Assembly (NCBI GenBank): GCA_018401355.1
Contig: JAGYLD010000024.1
Span: 1 to 32,148 of the forward strand
Length of the DNA: 32,148 nucleotides
Source: Bacteroidales bacterium
GTDB lineage: Bacteria; Bacteroidota; Bacteroidia; Bacteroidales; B18-G4
Direction: 5' to 3'
Shown: in pieces, positions 16,008 to 23,680 of the stretch
Position numbering within the stretch: the first letter of the stretch is position 1
How the letters are laid out: every line of letters starts with the position of its first letter
Notes under the pieces: model-generated
What the model was told of the DNA's origin: nothing
The model's database searches: none
The model's input: only the letters and a program-made list of their open reading frames with translations
Translations under genes and position numbers: made by a program

Positions 16008-18338
16008 ATGAAAAATATTACACGCGCCGTTTTGGTTTTCACCCTGTCACTTTTCACATTCGCCGGACTATCCCAGGAAACGCCCATTGGCGAGTGGCGG
16101 GATCATTTGCCGTGGAGCAGGACCATTGCAGTTTCTGATGCTGGAAACACCGTTTATAGTGCGACACAATATGGGATCATTGTGTTTGACAAAGCAGAAA
16201 ACAGCATGCGGAGACTGACTAAAGTAAACGGGCTCTCAGATATTGGCATAAGTGATATCAAATACAGTAAAGACCATAATACCCTTGTTATCGCTTATAC
16301 CAACACCAACATTGATATTGTCAGGGGAGAAACCATCATTAACATTCCCGACATCAAGCGGAAACAGATCCTGGGTAACAAGAGACTGAACAAGATCACG
16401 TTGAGAGGTGATTATGCATATTTATCCTGTGGCTTTGGTATAGTGGTCCTTGACATTGTAAAAGAAGAGATCCACGACACCTATTATATCGGCCCTGGTG
16501 GAACACAGATCAATGTAAAAGATTTAACATTCAATGATACAGCATTTCTGGCAGCAACAGAATCCGGTATCTATCACGCTCCCGTCGACAGTCCAAACCT
16601 GGCCAATTTTGCCGTATGGAATAAGTTTCAGGATTTTTATCCCTCTGCAGAATTTGACCTGATCACAAAATTTAAAGGATATATCATAACCAACAAAAAC
16701 AACACATCCAGTAGCAACACAGATACCCTCTTCATCTTTAATGGCAACAACTGGTCCCGGTTTGACGCACCGGAGTTCACAGAAGTAAACGGGCTTCGTG
16801 TTTGCTGTGAAGAACTGGTTGTTTCCTACAATTACTATGTTACAATTTTTAACGAGCAGCTAGTAGAACAGTTGAAGATCTGGACTTATTCAGGAACAAC
16901 GCCCCAACCTAATGATGCCATTGCTGAAAGCAACGGAACCTATTGGATAGCGGACCGTTCCAATGGACTTGTAAAAGTATGGTCAGATGGGTTCAACTCT
17001 ATATTCATAAGGCCGGAAGGGCCAAGTACTACGAACATATACGATATTTCCTTACGTGGTGACAATCTTTGGATGGTACCCGGTGGCATCAACGGGTCCT
17101 GGGGAAATACCTATACTACAGCAAGGGTTTATTCCTTCATTGATGAAAGCTGGAGTGTCTTTGATCCATGGAACACTACAACCCTGGATTCACTGCGTGA
17201 TATGGTTGTCGTTGCAGTCAATCCACTGGATCACTCCCATGTTTATACCGGATCATGGACACGAGGCATTGTGGAATTTTTTAATAATAAATACAATGCC
17301 ATCTACAGCAAGGACAACAGCTCCCTTGAGGCCAATGTTATTGAAGGTGGTCAAAATGTAAAAGTCGGTGGACTGGCTTTCGACCTGAACGGAAACCTCT
17401 GGGCAAGCAACTCCGGATCAGAAAGGCCTTTATCCAGGCGCAAACCTGATGGAAGCTGGGAATCATTTGATTTGGGTGCCATTGCCAGTGGCAAGGACAT
17501 GGGAACCATCATCGCCGACCAGTACAATCAAAAGTGGATACTCGCAAGGCATTACCAGAACAATGAATATTATATTTTCGTCTTCAATGAGCAGAATAAC
17601 CCCGGCAACCAATCCAAAGGTTTAAAATCAGGAGAAGGAAACGGAAACATTCCAGGAAGCAATGTTTTTAGCATCGCAGAAGACAAAGACGGTGAAGTCT
17701 GGATCGGAACAGATGAGGGTATAGCAGTATTTTACGATCCTTCCAGGATCTTTTCAGGTTCAGATTTCGATGCAGAACGCATCCTGGTAAACTTTGACGG
17801 ATACGTCCAGTACCTGCTTGAATCTGAAGTGGTAACTGCCATTGCCATAGACGGCGCCAACAGAAAATGGATCGGAACCGACAGGGCAGGCATTTTCCTT
17901 TTGTCCGAGGACGGAACGAACCAGATCTATCATTTTACTGCAGACAACAGCCCCCTGTTTGCCAATCAGATTACCGATATTGCCATCAACGAAGAAACAG
18001 GGGAAGTATTTATCGGAACATCCAAAGGGCTGATAGCCTTCAAGGGCACCGCCACCGAACCAAAAGAAAGCTTTGACGATATTTTTGCCTATCCCAATCC
18101 TGTTCCTCCGGGTTATGCCGGAGCCATCGGCATCAAAGGACTGATGGCCAATTCATTTGTTAAGATCACGGATATTACCGGAACCCTGATCTATGAAACC
18201 AGGGCTGAAGGCGGACAAGCTGTATGGTATGGCACTGACTTTGAAGGGAGAAGGGCAAAATCAGGTGTTTATCTTGTCTTTGCCAGCGATGAAGAAGGGA
18301 AAGAAAAGATGGTAACCAAAATCCTTTTTGTTAACTAA
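16008..18338 (+). CDS. porZ: Type IX secretion system protein PorZ
   Basis: A 776-residue secreted protein matching PorZ, the surface-exposed T9SS component that in Porphyromonas gingivalis works with the PorU sortase and binds anionic LPS during cargo attachment. A signal peptide (MKNITRAVLVFTLSLFTFAG, cleaved near LSQ-ET) is followed by the PorZ opening PIGEWRDHLPWS. Two beta-propeller-type domains follow, with repeats such as GTDEGIAVF, WIGTDRAGIF and IGTSKGLIAF. The C-terminal T9SS-type sorting fold (about residues 690-776) has the YPNPVPP, DITGTLIYE and KSGVYLVF motifs. I chose the ATG at 16008, not the TTG at 15978, because it gives a clean signal peptide. recO follows after 17 bases. 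The propeller repeats also resemble those of two-component sensors, but no kinase domain is present. Confidence 0.88.
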   Translation: MKNITRAVLVFTLSLFTFAGLSQETPIGEWRDHLPWSRTIAVSDAGNTVYSATQYGIIVFDKAENSMRRLTKVNGLSDIGISDIKYSKDHNTLVIAYTNTNIDIVRGETIINIPDIKRKQILGNKRLNKITLRGDYAYLSCGFGIVVLDIVKEEIHDTYYIGPGGTQINVKDLTFNDTAFLAATESGIYHAPVDSPNLANFAVWNKFQDFYPSAEFDLITKFKGYIITNKNNTSSSNTDTLFIFNGNNWSRFDAPEFTEVNGLRVCCEELVVSYNYYVTIFNEQLVEQLKIWTYSGTTPQPNDAIAESNGTYWIADRSNGLVKVWSDGFNSIFIRPEGPSTTNIYDISLRGDNLWMVPGGINGSWGNTYTTARVYSFIDESWSVFDPWNTTTLDSLRDMVVVAVNPLDHSHVYTGSWTRGIVEFFNNKYNAIYSKDNSSLEANVIEGGQNVKVGGLAFDLNGNLWASNSGSERPLSRRKPDGSWESFDLGAIASGKDMGTIIADQYNQKWILARHYQNNEYYIFVFNEQNNPGNQSKGLKSGEGNGNIPGSNVFSIAEDKDGEVWIGTDEGIAVFYDPSRIFSGSDFDAERILVNFDGYVQYLLESEVVTAIAIDGANRKWIGTDRAGIFLLSEDGTNQIYHFTADNSPLFANQITDIAINEETGEVFIGTSKGLIAFKGTATEPKESFDDIFAYPNPVPPGYAGAIGIKGLMANSFVKITDITGTLIYETRAEGGQAVWYGTDFEGRRAKSGVYLVFASDEEGKEKMVTKILFVN

Positions 18339-18355
18339 TAAGCATACATAATTCC

Positions 18356-19081
18356 ATGCTCCTGAAAACCAAAGGAATCGTTTTTCGCCAGTTTAAATAT
18401 GGCGAGACGGGAAAGATCGTGAAAATATATACAGAAGAGCGTGGGTTGATGAGTTTTATCATCAAAGGGATCCGAAACAGAAAATCTCCAACACCAGCCA
18501 GTCTTTTCCAAAGCCTTTCCATCCTGGAAATTGTGACATCCTGGAATGAAAAAAAAGACCTGCATTTCATCAAAGAAGCAACACAGGCACATGCATACAG
18601 AACCATTCCTTCTGACATTAGAAAAAGTACAGTTATTCTGTTCCTCAACGAGATATTATACAAAACCATCAGAGAGGAGGAAGCCAACAAAAAACTGTTC
18701 AGGTTCATCGAGCAGTCACTCATCCATTTTGATGAACAGGAAAGCCGGTTTTCCAATTTCCATATTTATTTTCTTTCAGCGCTAACCAGGTTTCTTGGTT
18801 TTCACCCATCTCAGGAGCAAGCTTCTGTTGTCAGTTTCTTCGATATGTATGAAGGCCTGTTCACTGGCAATCAGCCCTTGCATAAATATTGCATGCATCC
18901 TCCTGAAAGCCTGATTTTCAAAGACATCCTGAATGCCAGCCTGGAAGAATATGACCAGGTTAACATTGGAAGAGCATCACGGATAGAATTGCTGGAAAAA
19001 ATACTTGAATACTACAGGCTACATCAGCCAGCTCTGCGAGAAGTCAAGTCATTTGACATCCTGCAAACAGTTATGAGATAA
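18356..19081 (+). CDS. recO: DNA repair protein RecO
   Basis: Recombination mediator that helps load RecA at gaps with RecF/RecR, 241 residues, cytoplasmic. The N-terminal OB-fold (about residues 1-80) shows the expected TKGIVFRQFKYGETGKIVKIYTEE pattern, in which a short linear N terminus leads to the YGE and RGL segments, followed by the helical RecO C domain. The zinc-finger cysteines present in some RecO proteins are not evident here. The gene sits 17 bases after porZ and 34 bases before a YfhO-family gene, so it is probably co-transcribed with envelope genes; no functional link is implied. Confidence 0.92.
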   Translation: MLLKTKGIVFRQFKYGETGKIVKIYTEERGLMSFIIKGIRNRKSPTPASLFQSLSILEIVTSWNEKKDLHFIKEATQAHAYRTIPSDIRKSTVILFLNEILYKTIREEEANKKLFRFIEQSLIHFDEQESRFSNFHIYFLSALTRFLGFHPSQEQASVVSFFDMYEGLFTGNQPLHKYCMHPPESLIFKDILNASLEEYDQVNIGRASRIELLEKILEYYRLHQPALREVKSFDILQTVMR

Positions 19082-19115
19082 ACCAAAATGATTACATTTG
19101 AACAACATTTGGTAT

Positions 19116-21302
19116 ATGACAAGGATCCGCAGAATTTATGATCACCTGTGGCCATATTTATTTCTCCTGGCCCTGGCCGTGCTTGCATTTATGCAGGTCG
19201 CATTCCTGGAACATCCCCTGAAATATGACCTTCTCGACCAGGCCTTTCCCTGGAAATACTTTATCGGGGAAAGCTTACAACACCATCAGCTTCCACTATG
19301 GAACCCCTATCAGTTGCTTGGTTCTCCCATGCATGCCGATCCGCAAAGCTCTGCCTGGTACCCGGTTGTCTGGTTTATTGGATACCTGTTTGGTTACAGC
19401 ATTTACAGCGTGTCCCTGGATTTCGTTTTCCATATTTTCCTGGCAGGGGCAGGTATGTATTACCTGGTAAGATCTCTGAAAATAAGAAAAGATGTTGCGT
19501 TTCTGGCAGCCACCAGTTACATGCTGAGCGGCTTTTTCGTTGGCAATGCCCAGCATTTCATGTGGATCATCAGCGGATCCTGGATGCCATTTTTAATAGG
19601 GGCCTATATTCGCATGTCCGAAACAAGGCAATTTCGTTATGCATTTTTGCTTGCACTGATAAGTTTTATGTTCATGACAGGAGGATATCCTGCTTTCATC
19701 ATCATCTCAGGGTATTTTATACTTGTGCTTTTCCTGTTTTACATCATCAGGGATTTGGCAAACAGGAACTTTCGTGATGCGGTAAAATATGCAGGACTTA
19801 ACTTGCTGGGAGGAATACTGATCATACTTGTGAATGCGGTGGTCCTGGTTTCCTGGTACCAATTGTCACAGGAAATGACAAGAGGAGAAGGAGTGAGTCT
19901 GACCCAGGCACTTTTCGGTCCTTTTTCACCAGGATGTTTTATCTCCTTCATTTTTCCCATGGGAACCACCAGCAGCACATGGATTTTCGGTACGGACATG
20001 TCAATGGCCAATGGTTTCTTCGGCCTGGTAATGCTTACCGGATTTATTGCATCACTTTTTGTAAGGAATGGAATAAAAACCTGGATCTTTATACTGTGGG
20101 GCTTGCTGATGCTGGGTATAGCGGTCGGGGATGCCCTGCCCTTCCGGGAGTTCATTTACCAACATGTCCCGTTTATGGATCTGTTCAGGTTTCCCAGCCT
20201 TTTCAGAATTTTTGCCATCATGGGTTTGATCATTGGAGCAGCCTCATTTTTTAACAGAATGCTGGTGCAGGTAAACCGGCATGTTGTGTTGCTGAGGATA
20301 TTATCTGTATTGTTGTTTGCAGCCATCCTGATAACCACCCTGGTATTATTTTTCGGCACGGAATTATACTGGAGAGAGTTTATCCGCGAGGAACTTTTCA
20401 CCTTTGCCCAAGGATATACACCAGCACAGCTTATTATGTTCCATGGCCTGTTTCAAACCATCTTTTCCGGATTGATCGTATTGGCAGTTTTTTTCATCCG
20501 AAAAAAAGAAAAACTCATAAAAACCCTGATCCTGATCGCAATAGCAGATCTCATCCTCGCAACACAGCTTAACGGACCTTATACTGTTTATGCCCAGGAA
20601 GCAAAATCCTCTGACATACATGCATCATTAAAAGAGATGCCCAAAGGTTTTCCATTGCCATCAGCCAGGCCGGTAATAAAAAATACCGACAGGGGCAAAA
20701 GTATAAGTCCCCTGTGGCGCAACCTTAACATTTTTTACAAGCAAATTGCCTGGGATGGTTACAATCCCTTGCATTTGAATGGGTTTGAGTACCTGGCAGA
20801 CAGTTTGCCCAACATCTTCAGAAAAACAATTTCTAACCCACCGGTATATATTTCGCATCAGGCAATACCTTTTGACTCCATCAAATATTTTGAAGAAAGG
20901 GACAGTCTCCCAAGCCAAGCCCTTTTCCTGAAAAATGAAGATAAAAGCAGAGAGGTTTCAAATGTCAACATTTCAAATAAGAAAGACACCATCATCTACA
21001 GACAATATCTACCGCAGCGTTTTGATTTATCTGTGCATACTTCATCTCCGGCTTTTGTTACTTACCAGAACAATAATTATCCAGGATGGATAGCAGAAAT
21101 TGACGGAGAACAAGTTCCCGTCGTCACCTCAAACAATACCTTGATCACGGTACCTGTTGATCGGGGCTCCCATGAAATTTCATTTATTTTCAGGCCAACG
21201 AAGGTGATCCAGGCTTTTTATGTCTCCTTGATATCTCTCATCCTGGTATTTTCAGGTTGGTTGTACTTCATGATCAGAGGCCGGAAAGGATATCCAGGAT
21301 AG
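19116..21302 (+). CDS. YfhO family polytopic membrane protein
   Basis: A 728-residue inner-membrane protein of the YfhO family (GT-C-like, DUF6044/YfhO type), with about 12 hydrophobic segments between residues 8 and 480. A soluble domain of about 200 residues (480-690) and one last transmembrane helix near the C terminus (about 695-718) follow. The early loop contains the DLLDQAFPWK and WNPYQLLGSPMHADPQS motifs typical of the family, with acidic residues where GT-C glycosyltransferases bind metal or lipid-sugar. Bacillus YfhO is implicated in glycosylating lipoteichoic acid; here an envelope glycosyl transfer role is only inferred. I chose ATG 19116 over TTG 19098. Its 3' end overlaps the convergent lipB by 29 bases. 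Confidence 0.8.
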   Translation: MTRIRRIYDHLWPYLFLLALAVLAFMQVAFLEHPLKYDLLDQAFPWKYFIGESLQHHQLPLWNPYQLLGSPMHADPQSSAWYPVVWFIGYLFGYSIYSVSLDFVFHIFLAGAGMYYLVRSLKIRKDVAFLAATSYMLSGFFVGNAQHFMWIISGSWMPFLIGAYIRMSETRQFRYAFLLALISFMFMTGGYPAFIIISGYFILVLFLFYIIRDLANRNFRDAVKYAGLNLLGGILIILVNAVVLVSWYQLSQEMTRGEGVSLTQALFGPFSPGCFISFIFPMGTTSSTWIFGTDMSMANGFFGLVMLTGFIASLFVRNGIKTWIFILWGLLMLGIAVGDALPFREFIYQHVPFMDLFRFPSLFRIFAIMGLIIGAASFFNRMLVQVNRHVVLLRILSVLLFAAILITTLVLFFGTELYWREFIREELFTFAQGYTPAQLIMFHGLFQTIFSGLIVLAVFFIRKKEKLIKTLILIAIADLILATQLNGPYTVYAQEAKSSDIHASLKEMPKGFPLPSARPVIKNTDRGKSISPLWRNLNIFYKQIAWDGYNPLHLNGFEYLADSLPNIFRKTISNPPVYISHQAIPFDSIKYFEERDSLPSQALFLKNEDKSREVSNVNISNKKDTIIYRQYLPQRFDLSVHTSSPAFVTYQNNNYPGWIAEIDGEQVPVVTSNNTLITVPVDRGSHEISFIFRPTKVIQAFYVSLISLILVFSGWLYFMIRGRKGYPG

Positions 21303-21978
21303 CTTTTTTAAGGATGGCTTTTACCTCATCCAATTCTAATTTTATACCCAGTTCCTTTTCCATGGAAGTCACCCCTTTGTCAGCAAATCCACAGGGATTG
21401 ATAAGATTATAGTAAGAAAGGTTGGTGTTTACGTTAAAAGCGAAGCCATGCATGGTCACATGCCGGCTGGTCCTTACACCAATAGCACATATTTTCCTCG
21501 CTTTCAAAGGATTATCCGGATCAAGCCAAACACCGATAGCTTCAGAAAGCCTGCCGGCTTTGATGCCATAGTGGTCGAGGGTGTTGATAACGGCCTGTTC
21601 CAGGATTTCAATGTATTTTCTCACACCCAGTCCGAACTGTTCCATGTCAATGATGGGATATCCGACAATTTGTCCGGGGCCATGATATGTTATATCTCCT
21701 CCCCTGTTTATCCTGAAGAACTCCACCCCTCTCTTTTCCAGGATATCTTCGTTTATCAGCAAGTTATTTTCTGAACCACTTTTCCCCAGGGTCATGACAT
21801 GAGGGTGCTCACAAAAAAGCAGGTAGTTTGGAACTTTATTCACGACATTCATTTCTGAATGAGAATGATCCAGTTTCATCTGAATACTTTTCTTAAACAA
21901 TTCTTCCTGGTAGTCCCAGGCCATTTTATAGTTAATCATTCCCAGATCTTGGAAGATAACATTGTTTTTATTGGGCAT
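21274..21978 (-). CDS. lipB: Octanoyltransferase (lipoate biosynthesis)
   Basis: Transfers octanoyl from octanoyl-ACP to lipoyl domains, the first step of lipoate synthesis, in the cytoplasm. The 234-residue protein has the signature RGGDITYHGPGQ (92-103), followed by VGYPIIDM. The catalytic lysine is Lys162 in RKICAIGV and the acyl-carrying cysteine is Cys196 in NPCGF; THGFAFNVN is present as TMHGFAFNVN. All key residues are intact. The gene is monocistronic and convergent with the YfhO gene, whose last 29 bases it overlaps on the opposite strand. Upstream on its own strand, at about 22008-22015, TACCTTCG is a one-mismatch match to the -7 consensus. Confidence 0.95.
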   Translation of the reverse strand: MPNKNNVIFQDLGMINYKMAWDYQEELFKKSIQMKLDHSHSEMNVVNKVPNYLLFCEHPHVMTLGKSGSENNLLINEDILEKRGVEFFRINRGGDITYHGPGQIVGYPIIDMEQFGLGVRKYIEILEQAVINTLDHYGIKAGRLSEAIGVWLDPDNPLKARKICAIGVRTSRHVTMHGFAFNVNTNLSYYNLINPCGFADKGVTSMEKELGIKLELDEVKAILKKAILDILSGL

Positions 21979-22085
21979 AATTAAATTTAAGATTCTAAAT
22001 CTGCGCCGAAGGTAAAATTTTCATGAATTTCAGCAATGACTTGCCTTGATTTTTTCAGGCATCATTGTGCATCAATACAAAACCA

Positions 22086-22116
22086 TTTCATAATTCAACA
22101 TTATTTCCTACCTTTG
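22086..22116 (+). promoter_or_regulatory. Putative promoter of tRNA-Arg
   Basis: TTTC at 22086-22089 (one mismatch to the -33 element TTTG), a 19-base spacer, then TACCTTTG at 22109-22116, a perfect -7 match. The tRNA begins 43 bases downstream, leaving room for a short 5' leader that would be removed by RNase P. The rest of the gap 21979-22158 has no gene. Confidence 0.55.
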
Positions 22117-22158
22117 CACCCCAAAAATCGATGCTTCGGCTTCGTTCTTCGATCCCAC

Positions 22159-22230
22159 GGCCCCGTAGTTCAATGGATAGAATAGAGGTTTCCTAAACCT
22201 TAGATACAAGTTCGATTCTTGTCGGGGCTA
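22159..22230 (+). tRNA. tRNA-Arg (anticodon CCU)
   Basis: A 72-base cloverleaf folds by hand. The acceptor stem is GGCCCCG/CGGGGCT with one G-U pair, followed by T8-A9. The D stem is GTTC/GAAT with the AATGGATA loop, and the anticodon stem is GAGGT/ACCTT with the loop TTCCTAA, placing CCT at 22192-22194. A four-base variable region and the T arm ACAAG-TTCGATT-CTTGT follow, and the discriminator base is A (22230). The 3' CCA is not encoded and must be added. A terminator hairpin follows 4 bases later. Confidence 0.93.
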
Positions 22231-22234
22231 CAGC

Positions 22235-22260
22235 AAAAAACCCGGCTTGCCGGGTTTTTT
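22235..22260 (+). terminator. Rho-independent terminator after tRNA-Arg
   Basis: CCCGGC (22241-22246), loop TT, GCCGGG (22249-22254), followed by six T residues. The A run before the stem can extend the pairing with the T run, so it could also work for leftward transcripts. Confidence 0.9.
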
Positions 22261-22268
22261 ATTTCATA

Positions 22269-22303
22269 GCCTCCAGCCCCTGCTAAGGGCCTCCAGCGAC
22301 TTG
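22269..22303 (+). repeat. Dispersed intergenic repeat, copy 2
   Basis: Contains GCCTCCAGC twice (22269-22277 and 22289-22297). The first half, GCCTCCAGCCCCTGCTAAGGGC, matches the minus strand of 21-43 apart from a few bases and a two-base length difference. The second half, TAAGGGCCTCCAGCGACTTG (22284-22303), matches 32044-32063 at 19 of 20 bases. It lies between the tRNA terminator and the decayed ATPase. The sequence from 22304 to 22346 shows nothing else. Confidence 0.7.
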
Positions 22304-22346
22304 AATTTGGTTGTGCGCCAAAAGTAAGTGTTCCTGTATAGTCTTT

Positions 22347-23561
22347 TAAAGGTCTTTACCGATAACATACGTATTTTTCTCGGTTATGTTCTCCAAAATA
22401 TCAAAAAGCTTTTCTGAATTAAGACTATTCTCAATAAAATCGCAGGTAACAAATTCAAGGTAATTTCCCTGTCAATGATTTGATACGTGGCATTAGCATA
22501 TGAATCAAGCCATAAAGAAGGGAGGTTTATTCTTACCGGCAGACCATTTAAACTCATATCCGAAAGTTTTCCTTCGCGCTCTTCCACAAAATCCACTTCC
22601 TTTTTCGTCCATGAACGCCAGAAAAATTATTTGCATAAACAGCTTTATAAGCTTGTTTTTTAGCTCTATTACCAGAAAGTTTTCCCAGAGCGGCCCGGTA
22701 TCGTTTCTAAGATCAAGGATTAAAATTTGCTATTACAGCATTTCTGATTCCTGTATCGTAGAAATAAAACTTGGGTTTTTGGTTATTTCTTTCTTAAATT
22801 ACCAATTGTAACCTCCAAGCATACGAATGATGAAACCTTTTCAAGAAGTTCTGATATCGTTTTACTGTCTTATTATCTATTCCCAGGGTTTCTGCTAATT
22901 CATTGATCAGACACTTCGCTCCTCATCTGTAAAAGCAAGCATACGCAGAAGGTTGATCAATAGTTGAGGACCTTTTTGATTCTTTCAAAAGAGAAACATC
23001 CTTAAATAAATAAGATCCTGTAATTTCATTTAAAACCCGTGATTTTTCTTCTGAAGAACCTGAAGTCAAAACAGCAGGATAACTCCCATAGATAAGATAC
23101 TCTGACAATTTTTGTTTTAATTCAAAGTGATTATTCCGGGAAAGCAATTCCATTTGGGAAATTGGGTATAAAAGCAATGTCGTTTTCCTGCCTGTTAAAG
23201 GTTCACCCGTTTGTCCTGCCAGTTCAAATGAAGATGATCCTGTGGCTATTACGCTGATTCCGGGAATATGATCAACCATAAGCTTCATTGCCAATCCGAT
23301 ATTAGGAATTTTTTGCGCTTCGTCTATTGCGATCAGTTCATAACCTTCACAAAAAGATCTGATCTCATTCAGCTTTTGTGATGATAATGGTTCATGCACT
23401 AAAATATCATCTCCTGAAACAAATTTGTACTTTAGATTTGTTGTTCTCAGGAAATCATTAAGCAAAGTCGCTTTACCGGTTTGTCTGGGTCCGAGAATTA
23501 TTAAAACCTTGTTAGGCTTTACATAATTCTGAAGGTCCTGGTATATACGTTTGATTTTCAC
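22347..23561 (-). pseudogene. Decayed AAA ATPase with DUF4143-type C-terminal domain
   Basis: The first 212 residues (22923-23561) read as an AAA_14-type ATPase. Walker A is GPRQTGKATLL, where the normal GKT threonine is Ala. Walker B is IAIDEAQ, and sensor 1 is ATGSSSFEL. After VSLLKES the frame breaks. By switching frames the usual remainder can still be followed: QLLINLLRMLAF, then NELAETLGIDNKT, IIRMLGGYNW, FYFYDTGIRNAVI, NDTGPLWENFL, KKEVDFVEEREGKL, PPSLWLDSYANATYQIIDR and YLEFVT. It ends with a plausible stop at 22347. At least six frame changes are needed. Intact members are about 380-400 residues, so this is an almost complete gene ruined by small indels. The start is GTG at 23561. 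Intact relatives are often mobile or toxin-like orphan ATPases of unknown role. Confidence 0.85.
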
Positions 23562-23566
23562 TCTTG

Positions 23567-23574
23567 CAAATGTA
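23567..23574 (-). promoter_or_regulatory. Putative -7 element of the ATPase pseudogene
   Basis: Minus-strand TACATTTG, a perfect Bacteroidota -7 match only 5 bases before the GTG start, so the transcript would be nearly or wholly leaderless. Operator-like unit 1 (23574-23597) lies directly upstream of it. Confidence 0.4.
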
Positions 23575-23630
23575 TATTTTTTGGAGTTAAACTCCTAATA
23601 ATTATCATATTTTTTGGAGCTGTACTCTTA
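23574..23630. repeat. Two tandem operator-like repeats
   Basis: A 24-base unit occurs at 23574-23597 and 23607-23630, 33 bases apart (about three helical turns). Each starts ATATTTTTTGGAG, and 20 of 24 bases are identical. Unit 1 holds the perfect inverted repeat GGAGTT-A-AACTCC (23583-23595); unit 2 has a weaker version (GGAG/ACTC). They lie over the promoter region of the decayed ATPase gene and read like paired operators. The remaining gap to 23680 is AT-rich with no gene. Confidence 0.6.
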
Positions 23631-23680
23631 AATATCAAATAATCATTATAAATATCCTGTAGTTTTCTCTTCGAAATTCA

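Noticed and set aside
16008-18338. Two-component sensor of the hybrid type, suggested by propeller repeats
   Set aside because: There is no transmembrane segment, kinase or receiver domain, and the protein ends with a T9SS-type C-terminal fold.
19298-19777. 159-codon open frame overlapping the YfhO-family gene in another frame
   Set aside because: The translation is low-quality and lacks motifs, whereas the YfhO frame has typical membrane segments across the same bases.
22500-22811. 103-codon + strand open frame between the tRNA and the ATPase
   Set aside because: The opposite strand carries recognisable remnants of the decayed ATPase, so this frame is a by-product of that pseudogene.
22159-23561. 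Mobile element inserted next to the tRNA-Arg
   Set aside because: No integrase or transposase and no duplicated tRNA 3' end are visible; only a decayed ATPase and a short repeat lie downstream.
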